Shown: positions 1 to 7,792, counted from the first letter of the stretch. The stretch: 14,867 bases of DNA from Candidatus Woesearchaeota archaeon (GCA_019323195.1 JAHWHQ010000095.1:1-14867); one strand, 5' to 3'. The notes: a model not told the origin generated them from the sequence alone. Made by a program: numbers and translations.

Positions 1-297
1 CAGCCAGGATACAATGATGATGTTGAAAGATTCATGTATGAAAATATGACCCATATCTCTGCAGAGGAATATTTCTCAAATAAGGGAGCAGAAGATGGAA
101 CAAAGCCAGACAAAGTACAAAATTATAAAAAGAGAAAGTTATTCGAACCGTTGGTCAAAGATGGAAACAATCCAGATTGGGATAAAACCAGATTAAATTT
201 AGCAAGAAATGCAATGAAGGGAAAATATGGATGCGTAGCATATATGGATTACAAAGAGAATAATGGTATAGAAGCAAAAGGATTAAAGCCTAAATAA
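1..297 (+). CDS. Unrecognised protein, C-terminal part (5' end outside window)
   Basis: The reading frame is open from base 1 to a TAA at 295-297, so the visible 98 residues are the C-terminal part of a longer protein. An ATG at 34 lies inside the frame, but codons 1-11 continue it without a stop and there is no promoter or ribosome site in front of that ATG. The product is hydrophilic and rich in Lys, Asn, Asp and Tyr, with no membrane segment and no motif I recognise. It contains one Cys (about residue 78) and ends in a basic tail. It converges on the NFACT-R gene with about 48 bases between the stops. No function is proposed. Confidence 0.6.
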   Translation, partial: QPGYNDDVERFMYENMTHISAEEYFSNKGAEDGTKPDKVQNYKKRKLFEPLVKDGNNPDWDKTRLNLARNAMKGKYGCVAYMDYKENNGIEAKGLKPK

Positions 298-345
298 GCA
301 ACTGCAAGGCAAGGATAGACTTGTTTGGCTTAATTTTCCCTTAAT

Positions 346-1119
346 TCACCTCTTAACCCTGCACCCTCCGCTTGGCAGGACCCTTATTATGTCATCCATG
401 CTGCCGCCTACCTTCTTCTGTATGTATTTTGCAACAGCGCTTGCCTTCTCCCTTCCCTGGGCTATCTCTACGTACTTTTCGCAGTTCTTCTTTATCGGCT
501 GCAGAGGGCCGGACATTACCTTGTCCTGATATATCCCTACAGCGCAGTTTACATTATTCTCGACATACTCCAGCTTCCCCTTTGTTATGAACCCGCCCCT
601 TGGGACGTACTCGCCTGTCGGAGCCTCCTTGCTTAGCTGCTCCGGCCTGCAGTGGAAGACTGAGGAGTTTTGGAGACCTAATTTCCATGCCCTGGAAAAA
701 GAGGCAGTAGCGTCTGCCGCTTCTTTTATTGTATCTTTTCCTATATCCTTATTCTCTGCCTTTATGACGAAGAAAGGGCTGCCTACCATGTCAGTATGGA
801 ATACAAGGTCGCCTTTTTCTGTGTGCTTTTTTACTATTATCTCGTTTGTGGTAGCATCCCTGCCGCCTATCACCAGGAAGCCCTCTGAAGAGATGAACCA
901 CCTGAACTTCTCATACCATTCTGCCTTGGCTTTTGGGGTTTTTACCTCTTTTTCTTCCTGCTTTGCTTTTTCTTTTTCAAGCTTATTCAGCTTATTTTTT
1001 GTCTCCTCTAACGCCTCCCTGGCGCCTTCTATCTTCTTCTTTATCTTCTTGGCCTTGTCATAGTAAAGGGCTGCGTTCTGCTCGATGGACCTGCTTATGT
1101 CTATGGTTAATGATGGCAT
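346..1119 (-). CDS. Stand-alone NFACT-R (DUF814) domain protein, C-terminal half of an Rqc2/NEMF-type factor
   Basis: The 257-residue product has a Lys/Glu-rich coiled coil (about residues 18-62) followed by an NFACT RNA-binding domain (about 68-190). Diagnostic motifs are W74-F-I-S-S-E, the G85-G-R-D segment with N92-E, H108-T-D and A166-P-T-G-E-Y. These closely follow the NFACT-R signature of eukaryotic NEMF and archaeal homologues. Full-length family members carry an NFACT-N domain and a helix-hairpin-helix before this point, and both are absent. The protein starts where the family's middle coiled-coil segment normally begins, and it has its own TATA box 26 nt upstream of the ATG. It therefore looks like a genuinely split gene rather than a recent truncation. 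Family members bind 60S/50S ribosomal subunits with peptidyl-tRNA in ribosome-associated quality control. The half present here would supply tRNA/rRNA binding (inference). Confidence 0.85.
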   Translation of the reverse strand: MPSLTIDISRSIEQNAALYYDKAKKIKKKIEGAREALEETKNKLNKLEKEKAKQEEKEVKTPKAKAEWYEKFRWFISSEGFLVIGGRDATTNEIIVKKHTEKGDLVFHTDMVGSPFFVIKAENKDIGKDTIKEAADATASFSRAWKLGLQNSSVFHCRPEQLSKEAPTGEYVPRGGFITKGKLEYVENNVNCAVGIYQDKVMSGPLQPIKKNCEKYVEIAQGREKASAVAKYIQKKVGGSMDDIIRVLPSGGCRVKR

Positions 1120-1140
1120 TTTGATGATAAAGCCAGTCCA

Positions 1141-1150
1141 TTTTATAAAA
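1141..1150 (-). promoter_or_regulatory. TATA box for the NFACT-R gene
   Basis: TTTTATAAAA (self-complementary) lies with its centre about 26 nt upstream of the minus-strand ATG at 1119, so transcription would start at or next to the start codon. Because it is symmetrical it gives no direction by itself. The spacing fits the minus-strand gene. Confidence 0.55.
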
Positions 1151-1205
1151 TTTTCCTCAGATCAGCATCAAAGGCCTCTTTCTTAAATCTCTCATTTGCG
1201 TAATA

Positions 1206-1213
1206 TTTAAATA
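1206..1213 (+). promoter_or_regulatory. TATA box for the small membrane protein gene
   Basis: TTTAAATA is centred about 28 nt before the ATG at 1238. No Shine-Dalgarno sequence precedes that ATG, consistent with a leaderless transcript. It is divergent from the NFACT-R promoter 60 bases away. Confidence 0.55.
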
Positions 1214-1237
1214 ATAGTACTTCCGGAAAAACAGAGT

Positions 1238-1519
1238 ATGGTGCATCTGGCAAAAAGGAAGCCAAACCTGTTTGAGATAATACTTCTGACAATAGGGATT
1301 GCCCTCATAGTGGTAGGGTACATAACGATACACAAGATGATCGCTGCTGAGAAGGTCCTTTCATGGGAGCTGCTGCAGACGACGTTCTTATGGCTTCTGA
1401 TGATCCTGATGGTAATACTGGCAGCAGTCAATGAGAACATGAAAGAGGAGCTAAGGGTGGTCATAGAAAACCAGGTAGAGGAGATAAAGCTGCTAAGGTG
1501 GGACATCCAGAAGAGGTAG
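1238..1519 (+). CDS. Small two-helix membrane protein, unknown function
   Basis: The 93-residue product has a short basic N-terminus (MVHLAKRKP), a first hydrophobic helix at about residues 12-33, a short loop, a second helix at about 47-64, and a charged amphipathic C-terminal helix (about 65-93, ENMKEELRVVIENQVEEIK). The positive-inside rule suggests that both termini are cytoplasmic, with the C-terminal helix possibly pairing with another coiled coil. I do not recognise a family. The start is supported by a TATA box 28 nt upstream. The gene stands alone: the next gene, 71 bases downstream, has its own TATA box. Confidence 0.7.
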   Translation: MVHLAKRKPNLFEIILLTIGIALIVVGYITIHKMIAAEKVLSWELLQTTFLWLLMILMVILAAVNENMKEELRVVIENQVEEIKLLRWDIQKR

Positions 1520-1552
1520 TATACTTTTATATTCTCGGTAAAAGCCCGAAAG

Positions 1553-1562
1553 TTTTATATAT
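1553..1562 (+). promoter_or_regulatory. TATA box for the surface-protein operon
   Basis: TTTTATATAT lies with its centre 33 nt upstream of the ATG at 1591, giving a predicted 5' leader of only a few bases. A second T/A-rich block (CTTTTATATT, about 1524-1533) lies further upstream. Confidence 0.5.
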
Positions 1563-1590
1563 CTAAGTTCATATCCCTATATAGTTTTAA

Positions 1591-4500
1591 ATGAGAGGGG
1601 GTGTTAGAGGCTGTTTTTTGAGCATAGTTTTACTTCTTTTAGCTATATCCTTAGTGAAAGCACAGGCAGTTTCAGATGCATACCAATATTCTGTACCTGA
1701 ATATAATGAGATGCCTGAGATGTACAGGGAAGAGGTCAATAAGGTTACATCCAGCAGGATTATGTATGAACTTGATACAGATGATGTCCATATCGATGAA
1801 AAAGATGGATATTCTGGGATTGTTGTTGATGGCTTTTACCAGACCTATAATCCCGGTATGCCGATGCTTCCTATAAGATATTTTGAGATACCTGTTCCTT
1901 CCTATGCAAAGAGCCTTACGATAAGGATAACAGGGCAGAGCTATGATGAGATCAATGTTGACAAGAAGATAAAGCCTTTTGTTCCTGAAGAGGATGATTT
2001 TTTTGATAGTTTTTATGAACATGAAGCATATGATGAATACTCCTCTTCTCCTGGTTTAGTCACTGTTGATTTTGGCTATAGGGGGAAGCAGAAGTATGCC
2101 CTGGTAAGGTATTATCCCTTTGGCTATGATTCTGAAGAGGGTAAGTTAAATATTACAACAAGTGCTGTCCTGGAGATAGGGTATGAAAGCAAGAGCTATA
2201 TGGAGTTAGGAGGGTATTACAGCGCTGTGTATGGCGGGCTTTCTGTTTCAACAACAGCAGAACCAACAGCATTTGAGGTTTTGGGCAGCGGGGAGGATTA
2301 TGGCGAGGCTCCTGAACTGGAGTGGGAGAGGTTGTTTGGAGGAAAGGATTCTGATGAAGGCAGGTCAGTTCAACAAACATTGGATGGAGGATATATAATA
2401 GCTGGTTATACAAAATCATTTGGCTGTGGTAGTGGTGATGTTTACCTAATCAAAACTGATTCTGATGGAAATATGCAATGGAATAAGACATTTGGTGGTA
2501 GTATGTATGATTCTGGTTACTCAGTCCAACAGACCTCTGATGGAGGGTATATAATAGGAGGATATACAGGATCTTTTGGTGTTAATTTCTATCTTGTCAA
2601 GACCTATCCCAATGGAGAGATACAATGGAATAAAACATTTGGAGGAAGTGATGCATATGTTGGCAGGTCAGTTCAGCAAACCTCAGATGGTGGCTATATA
2701 ATCGGAGGTTACATATCATCATGGGGAGGAAGGGATGAAGAAATTTATCTAGTCAAAACAGATTCAAAAGGTAATGAACAATGGAACAAAACACTTGCTA
2801 TAGGTAGTGATACTATCTGCCATTCAGTTAAGCAGACATCTGATGGCGGATATATCTTAACTGGTTATACCAAATTTTCTGGTAATTATCAAGTAGTCCT
2901 GATAAAAACATATCATGACGGAAATATACAATGGTATAAAACATTTGGAGGGAGTTCTATGGATATAGGCCAGTCAGTCCAGCAGACCTCAGATGGTGGT
3001 TACATAATAGGAGGTTATGCTATTGCTAATCATTATGATTTTTATCTAATAAAAACAGACTCAAATGGTAACGCAGAATGGCAGAAAACATTTGGAGGCT
3101 GGTCAGTGGATAAAGCTTATTCAGTATGGCAGACCTCTGATGGGGGGTATATACTAGCAGGGGTCAAACCAGATTATATTTACCTAGTCAAAACAGATTC
3201 AAATGGCAAAAAACAATGGGACAAAACACTTCCACAAAACATGGTGGGAGGTGTAGCTTATTCAGTCCAGCAGACCTTAGATGGAGGGTATATACTGACA
3301 GGGAGTACATCAGCTGATGTTTATCTTGCTAAGTTAGGAGGACCTTGCTCAAACCAGATAAAAGACAATGATGAAACAGACACAGACTGCGGAGATTCAT
3401 GCTCTCCGTGTGATGATGGAAAATCATGTTTAGCTGACTCTGATTGTATGGGCAGTTATTGTAATGATGATAATATCTGCGAAACAATCTTAGACCTATC
3501 TGCAGAGCCATCTGCCATATCCTTTGCAATGGCTGGTGATGATGTTGAGGTATCGGCTGTAATCAGAAACAATGGAAAATCCCCTGCTGATTCTGTAGAG
3601 GTTAAATTCCTGGATAAACAGGATAACAATTTAATAAAAGAAACAACACTCAACATAGGCTCTATACCTGCTGAGAGCTATAAGACAGCAAGTGTTACAT
3701 GGGACCTAGAAACAGATGATGTAGTTTACGTAATGATAGACCCTGACAACAGGATAAGTGAACTGGATGAAGGCAATAATAATGCATATAAGCAATACAG
3801 GGGAAGCCTAAAATACTATGTTAAGGCTGATGTCCCCCCATCTAAGGCAAGTGATGAAATAGAAAGCTATATTAAGGATAACCTTAAAGACGGAATAATG
3901 GTTGATGATAAAGAAGAGGCTGATGTTATAGTTTTGGCTGCAGGTTATGACAATCCGTTAATTAAAGGGCATTTTTTCAATGACGGCTGGGGCTCTATAG
4001 GAGGGGCTGTAGGATTTAGCAGTGATACCTGCAATAAGCCCTACTGTGGGATTGTTGGAGAGGTAATAAAAGATGGAAAGAAAGAGATCTATATAGAGGC
4101 CAATGATATCGATGGTTTTATCGCTGCCTCTAAGGCTTTTATCAAAGAGCAGGATTCTTTTAAAAGCGCTGGCAGCACTGCTGCTCCAATCTTCTTAGGC
4201 CACGATAATATAGGCGCAATAGCTGTTTATGACTATCTGCATACATCTGTGAATTTAGAACATTACAAGGAGGATAGTGATGGATTTAAAGAGATTGTCA
4301 GGAAAGCCTTAAACGGAGAAAGGGTCTTTAAAGAGGACAAGACAGTCGATGCTGCAGGTGTTACGCTAAGGCTGAGGAATATTAAGCCTGGCTATTCCAG
4401 CGATTTTATGGACTATAAGGATGAGCTAAAGCTTCCTGTTGTGCTGGCAAGAGGTGCACATAGCAATCTGACATCATGGGAGGACTTTGGTGTGGAAATA

Positions 4501-5301
4501 GCAGATGAGGAAGTTAAAGATACATGGCTTATAGAGATAACAGGAGGGCCAGGGCAGGATTGTGATGAGTGCCCAAACTATGACTTTGATGATTTGACAG
4601 ATTCCTATGTACCTGCACTTTTGAACAAAGTCTTAACAGAGACAGGAAAGGATAAGCTGCAGTATGTAGGGTTTAGCAATGGGTGCAGAGCTACACTAAG
4701 TGCTTTAGAAAAAGGAAGTTTTGATTCTAATAAGATTGAGACCTTTGTTGCTGTAGGGTGTCCTGGGGCTTTTGAAGGCGAATCTCCAGCAATATTTTTA
4801 TTCAGGGAATTTGGAGATGTTTTGCTAGATGAGCTTAAAGGTAAGAATCATCTTACAGCTTCTGATATTGGTGATAATCTAAAGTCTAAATGTATTGAAT
4901 TTGGTTGGTTAAAAGACCCAATAAAAAGAGCTAATTGTTATTTTTTTTCCAAAGGATATACTGGAAAGGGAAAAATCTCTTATAATCTTGCTAGTCAATA
5001 CAGCAAATGGATGGCTAATGATACTGATACTCAACCTGGTACAGACATTAAAATAGAAAATTTCAAAACAATATATGGTACATTACCTAACTATGAAGAT
5101 ATGTTTGTAGTAGGTGAGAGTGATGGTGTAGTACCAAAAGAGGATGCCATAGGGATAAATAAAAACATAGAAGTTACTGGATTAAAACCTACTCCAAAGA
5201 AAATAAAGGGGGTGCATCATACTAAGGAAGATGACCCTAAGAATAGTCTCCCAGATAAAACAAAAACAAAAAAAGAAATTATTGAATTTTTAAGGCGGTG
5301 A
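1591..5301 (+). CDS. Secreted multidomain surface protein: propeptide_C25-like, seven-repeat propeller, Cys-rich, CARDB, alpha/beta hydrolase
   Basis: This 1236-residue protein begins with a signal peptide (hydrophobic core about residues 9-22, cleavage near VKA-QA). Residues about 50-205 resemble the gingipain-type C25 propeptide fold (MPMLPIRYFEIPVPS; later ALVRYYPFGYDSEEGKL), but no C25 peptidase follows. Residues 245-584 hold seven repeats of 42-52 residues with the core QTSDGGYIIGGY...YLVKTDSNGN..W.KTFGG, as expected for a seven-bladed beta-propeller. A Cys-rich linker spans 586-630. A CARDB domain spans about 634-736, and an S-layer-like alpha/beta segment about 737-905. The C-terminal domain (about 946-1236) looks like an alpha/beta hydrolase: nucleophile elbow G1027-F-S1029-N-G, with candidate acid D1178 (GESDGVVP) and base H1209 or H1210. 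The usual HG oxyanion motif reads R954-G. It likely acts outside the cell as an esterase, lipase or peptidase; the substrate is unknown. Confidence 0.85.
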   Translation: MRGGVRGCFLSIVLLLLAISLVKAQAVSDAYQYSVPEYNEMPEMYREEVNKVTSSRIMYELDTDDVHIDEKDGYSGIVVDGFYQTYNPGMPMLPIRYFEIPVPSYAKSLTIRITGQSYDEINVDKKIKPFVPEEDDFFDSFYEHEAYDEYSSSPGLVTVDFGYRGKQKYALVRYYPFGYDSEEGKLNITTSAVLEIGYESKSYMELGGYYSAVYGGLSVSTTAEPTAFEVLGSGEDYGEAPELEWERLFGGKDSDEGRSVQQTLDGGYIIAGYTKSFGCGSGDVYLIKTDSDGNMQWNKTFGGSMYDSGYSVQQTSDGGYIIGGYTGSFGVNFYLVKTYPNGEIQWNKTFGGSDAYVGRSVQQTSDGGYIIGGYISSWGGRDEEIYLVKTDSKGNEQWNKTLAIGSDTICHSVKQTSDGGYILTGYTKFSGNYQVVLIKTYHDGNIQWYKTFGGSSMDIGQSVQQTSDGGYIIGGYAIANHYDFYLIKTDSNGNAEWQKTFGGWSVDKAYSVWQTSDGGYILAGVKPDYIYLVKTDSNGKKQWDKTLPQNMVGGVAYSVQQTLDGGYILTGSTSADVYLAKLGGPCSNQIKDNDETDTDCGDSCSPCDDGKSCLADSDCMGSYCNDDNICETILDLSAEPSAISFAMAGDDVEVSAVIRNNGKSPADSVEVKFLDKQDNNLIKETTLNIGSIPAESYKTASVTWDLETDDVVYVMIDPDNRISELDEGNNNAYKQYRGSLKYYVKADVPPSKASDEIESYIKDNLKDGIMVDDKEEADVIVLAAGYDNPLIKGHFFNDGWGSIGGAVGFSSDTCNKPYCGIVGEVIKDGKKEIYIEANDIDGFIAASKAFIKEQDSFKSAGSTAAPIFLGHDNIGAIAVYDYLHTSVNLEHYKEDSDGFKEIVRKALNGERVFKEDKTVDAAGVTLRLRNIKPGYSSDFMDYKDELKLPVVLARGAHSNLTSWEDFGVEIADEEVKDTWLIEITGGPGQDCDECPNYDFDDLTDSYVPALLNKVLTETGKDKLQYVGFSNGCRATLSALEKGSFDSNKIETFVAVGCPGAFEGESPAIFLFREFGDVLLDELKGKNHLTASDIGDNLKSKCIEFGWLKDPIKRANCYFFSKGYTGKGKISYNLASQYSKWMANDTDTQPGTDIKIENFKTIYGTLPNYEDMFVVGESDGVVPKEDAIGINKNIEVTGLKPTPKKIKGVHHTKEDDPKNSLPDKTKTKKEIIEFLRR
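2323..3342 (+). repeat. Seven tandem propeller-blade repeats inside the surface protein gene
   Basis: Repeat units begin at the Trp codons for residues 245, 297, 346, 398, 448, 497 and 543, with unit lengths of 52, 49, 52, 50, 49, 46 and 42 codons. All seven share the S-V-x-Q-T-x-D-G-G-Y-I core, and the DNA itself stays similar across units (forms of cagacctctgatggagg recur). The last unit is short and ends at K-L-G-G. This fits a closed propeller with strand exchange between the first and last blades. Confidence 0.85.
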
Positions 5302-5306
5302 GAAAA

Positions 5307-5630
5307 ATGAAAAAAAATGAAAAAAAGTATAAATATGCTTGGATTTTAGCTGCTGTATTTTTTATAGTCGCTTTAGTGTCATTTACACCTTTTATTTTCT
5401 TGATATTTAATGTTCCTGGAGATACTGTTCTAAATGTCTTGATAGGATCACTTTTTTGGGGAACTATTCTTGGTATACCTTTTGGAATAACTGGTTTCTT
5501 TACTGGACTATTTCAAAAGAAGAGAAAAACTATTTCAGTTGTACTATTAATAGTATCCATAATTGTGTATATGTATTTAATATTAGGTTTAAACGGTTTG
5601 GGATCTTCCTTTGGAGGAATGATAGGATAA
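5307..5630 (+). CDS. Small three-helix membrane protein, unknown function
   Basis: The product is about 107 residues long. A Lys-rich cytoplasmic N-terminus is followed by three hydrophobic segments: AWILAAVFFIVALVS and the adjacent FIFLIFNV, then VLIGSLFWGTILGIPFGITGFFTGLF, then SVVLLIVSIIVYMYLILGL. A basic QKKRK loop separates the last two. The start is ambiguous. A GTG at 5298 overlaps the upstream stop as GTGA, while the ATG at 5307 has GGTGA, complementary to the 16S 3' end, five bases in front of it. I prefer the ATG. The overlap puts it in one operon with the surface hydrolase, so it may help with membrane retention, export or processing of the flanking surface proteins (inference from position only). 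It is strongly AT-rich, and no family is recognised. Confidence 0.7.
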   Translation: MKKNEKKYKYAWILAAVFFIVALVSFTPFIFLIFNVPGDTVLNVLIGSLFWGTILGIPFGITGFFTGLFQKKRKTISVVLLIVSIIVYMYLILGLNGLGSSFGGMIG

Positions 5631-5679
5631 ACAAAAAGATTATCACGATTTTAAATCAGTTTAGTTATTTAGAACCCCA

Positions 5680-5704
5680 ACCGCCCCAAGGGGGTGTGGG
5701 CGGT
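5680..5704 (+). repeat. GC-rich hairpin between surface-operon genes
   Basis: ACCGCCC (5680-5686) pairs with GGGCGGT (5698-5704). An alternative inner stem is CCCC (5684-5687) with GGGG (5691-5694). The block is sharply GC-rich in an AT-rich intergenic stretch, 16 bases before the ATG at 5720. It could be a processing or attenuation hairpin, or a copy of an interspersed palindromic element. A single copy cannot decide this. Confidence 0.5.
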
Positions 5705-5719
5705 ATTAAGGTAGATAGG

Positions 5720-7642
5720 ATGAAAAAAGCTAACAAACTACTCTGCATCATCTTATTTTTGCTAGTCATCCCTATAGCGTACCCTATCACGTTAGATGAG
5801 CTTATCAGCTCCTATGATTATGCCTACTCCTCGCCACAGATAAACGTGACTAGCATAATCCATTACGGGAATGATACTGACGGCAACTTATTGTATGACT
5901 TTCTTATCCTTAACATCACTGTCAACAATACAGAGGGCAACTACCGCTTTATAGGCGACCTTTACAGTGAGGATAAGCTTATAACAACAGCCAGCAGGAC
6001 ATCCTACCTTTATGAAGGAGAAAACACTATCCAGCTTTACTACAGCCCCAAGCTGCTTCAGGATGGGATCTATAACTTAAGCCTTACTATACAGGAGGAC
6101 TACCTGACCATCTACAGGGAAGAGGATGCCTATAGCCTTGATTTTGACAACAGCCCTCCAAACAATCCTTATGAGCAGCCTGATGTCAGCATAGAGGTTA
6201 ATTCCTATGAGCTTGTAAACACTGACTTAGACCCGAAATACGAGCTTTTGAGGATAAAAGCTGCAATAACATCAACAACAGCAGGTCATTTTGAGGTAGA
6301 TGCATTCATTGCAGACACCAAAACTGTCAGCTCAAAAAAGGCTTATTCCTTAGCCAGCGGGATAAACGATATAGATATTGATTTTGACGCAAAAGAGCTA
6401 AGAAGGGAAAGGATAAGCAGCCCAAAACTGTACCTTATAACAGTAAAGGATGGGATAGACTACCAGTTCAATTTCAACTACCCTCTAACCTATGATCTAT
6501 ATCAGTTTGATGCAGGGCAGAGCATCCTTACAGACTCCTATTCTGACAGCAAACTTGACCAGGATTCTGACGGCTTAGCAGAGTTCCTTAAGATAAGCAT
6601 AGGCTTAGACATAAACGAATCAGGAGCTTACAAAATTGAATTAGAGTTTGCTGACTTATACGATAATTACATAAAAAAAGAAGCTAAGGAATTTGACCTA
6701 AACCAGGGAGAGCAGGATGTTGATTTCAGGATAAACGGGACATCTATCTACAACAGCAGGATAAACGGCCCTTACTTATTAAATTACGTCAAGCTAAGCA
6801 AAGACAACAAGTTACTGGATTATGTTGCAGAGCCTTACACAACAAACGCATACAATTATGATGAGTTTGAAAGGCCGTTGATGCCTGATCTAACAATCAG
6901 ATCATTAGAGATAAGGGATGATAATATTGAGCTGGAGATAGCCAATGAAGGGAAGGGTTATGCTTTCGGATTCAGCATAGATTTATTTGATGACAATTTT
7001 AACCCTATAGGAAAAAGCCTGATAGACTACCTTGCTCCAGACACTTCAGAGAGCATCAACTATGATATTGATATGGCAGATATCAAGGCAATATACGCGA
7101 TTGTTGATTATGATAATATGGTGGAAGAGGAGAACGAAAGCAATAACATCATCGCAAAGGGGTTAAGCATAAAGCTCAGCCTTAACTTAACCAAAGGCTG
7201 GAACCTTATATCATTCCCCTTAAACCTGACAGACAAGACACTGCCAACACCGCTAAAATCAATAGAAGGAAACTATTCCAGGCTGTTCACATACTCCAAT
7301 GATGGATGGGTTGAGCTCAAGGATGATGATAAGATCAATGAAACTTTAGGGTACTGGATCAAGATGATAAATAATGATACATTAGAGATTGAAGGATATA
7401 ACCTTACTGACATAAGCTGCAGGATAAAGCCGTCATGGAGCCTGCTCTCTTACCATGCCCTGAACAAGACCGAGTTGGATGAAGGCTTTAGCCAAAAAAT
7501 AAGGGATGACAACAAGGCCCTCTTGATATTAAGCTACAAGGACATGGGATGGCTGACTTATTCATCATCAAGGCCATGGAACATGAATTCTCTGAAGAAC
7601 CTGACAGGATGGTACGGGTACTGGGTTAAGATGATAGATTAA
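5720..7642 (+). CDS. Secreted beta-sandwich surface protein with CARDB-like and tandem GWNLISFPL modules
   Basis: The 640-residue product starts with a signal peptide (MKKANK, then hydrophobic residues about 7-21, cleavage near AYP-ITL). Three diverged copies of one beta-sandwich module follow, at about residues 41-140, 154-262 and 272-385. Two of them carry Asp-rich turns of calcium-binding type (NDTDGN, DQDSDG). A CARDB-like domain (about 389-479, PDLTIRSLEI...NIELEIANEG) comes next. The C-terminus has two tandem modules of a type common in archaeal secreted proteins: KGWNLISFPL...LGYWIKM (about 487-560) and PSWSLLSYHAL...GWYGYWVKM (about 565-640). Many N-x-S/T sequons suggest N-glycosylation. 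The frame is open upstream to 5456, but the signal peptide and the aaggtag just upstream support ATG 5720. It is probably a structural or adhesive cell-surface protein co-expressed with the hydrolase; no catalytic motif was seen. Confidence 0.8.
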   Translation: MKKANKLLCIILFLLVIPIAYPITLDELISSYDYAYSSPQINVTSIIHYGNDTDGNLLYDFLILNITVNNTEGNYRFIGDLYSEDKLITTASRTSYLYEGENTIQLYYSPKLLQDGIYNLSLTIQEDYLTIYREEDAYSLDFDNSPPNNPYEQPDVSIEVNSYELVNTDLDPKYELLRIKAAITSTTAGHFEVDAFIADTKTVSSKKAYSLASGINDIDIDFDAKELRRERISSPKLYLITVKDGIDYQFNFNYPLTYDLYQFDAGQSILTDSYSDSKLDQDSDGLAEFLKISIGLDINESGAYKIELEFADLYDNYIKKEAKEFDLNQGEQDVDFRINGTSIYNSRINGPYLLNYVKLSKDNKLLDYVAEPYTTNAYNYDEFERPLMPDLTIRSLEIRDDNIELEIANEGKGYAFGFSIDLFDDNFNPIGKSLIDYLAPDTSESINYDIDMADIKAIYAIVDYDNMVEEENESNNIIAKGLSIKLSLNLTKGWNLISFPLNLTDKTLPTPLKSIEGNYSRLFTYSNDGWVELKDDDKINETLGYWIKMINNDTLEIEGYNLTDISCRIKPSWSLLSYHALNKTELDEGFSQKIRDDNKALLILSYKDMGWLTYSSSRPWNMNSLKNLTGWYGYWVKMID

Positions 7643-7658
7643 TCTTTCTTTGCAGAAG

Positions 7659-7666
7659 TTTTAAAA
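7659..7666 (+). promoter_or_regulatory. TATA-like box ahead of a PIN-like start fragment
   Basis: TTTTAAAA lies with its centre about 24 nt before the ATG at 7686, close to the spacing of the other promoters here. It may be the surviving promoter of a decayed gene. Confidence 0.3.
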
Positions 7667-7685
7667 GCGCTGAAGGAAGTCAGAA

Positions 7686-7757
7686 ATGCCGCTTAGATTA
7701 GTTCTGGATACTACTACACTGGTATATGTATACTCCTTTCATACCACCCATCTATGA
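7686..7757 (+). pseudogene. Possible remnant of a PIN-domain toxin N-terminus
   Basis: The 23-codon frame begins MPLRLVLDTTTLVYVYS and ends at TGA 7755-7757. PIN-domain (VapC-like) proteins typically begin with a beta strand ending in a catalytic Asp, as in PLRLVLDTNVLV, and the match here covers the strand plus Asp8-Thr9. After about residue 15 the frame loses any PIN likeness, and no continuation is visible in the other forward frames. A TATA-like box lies about 24 nt upstream. This could be the stump of a deleted toxin gene or a chance match of a short peptide. Confidence 0.35.
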
Positions 7758-7792
7758 TGGTGTATAAATTATGAAATGATTTACTACACTAG

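Noticed and set aside
587..1063. 158-codon plus-strand open frame opposite the NFACT-R gene
   Set aside because: It is antisense to a gene with clear NFACT-R motifs, has low-complexity Phe/Ser/Leu content from the complementary Lys/Glu codons, and has no promoter.
1535..1549. TCGG/CCGA short hairpin after the small membrane protein gene as terminator
   Set aside because: The stem is only four base pairs with no following T-run of note, and the sequence after it is better explained as the next TATA box.
2323..3342. Possible CRISPR-like or mobile tandem repeat
   Set aside because: The repeats keep reading frame, have codon-level variation and encode a periodic QTSDGGYI motif, so they are propeller blades.
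5456..5719. N-terminal extension of the second surface protein frame
   Set aside because: This stretch overlaps the three-helix membrane protein in another frame and crosses the GC-rich hairpin. The signal peptide starts at the ATG at 5720.
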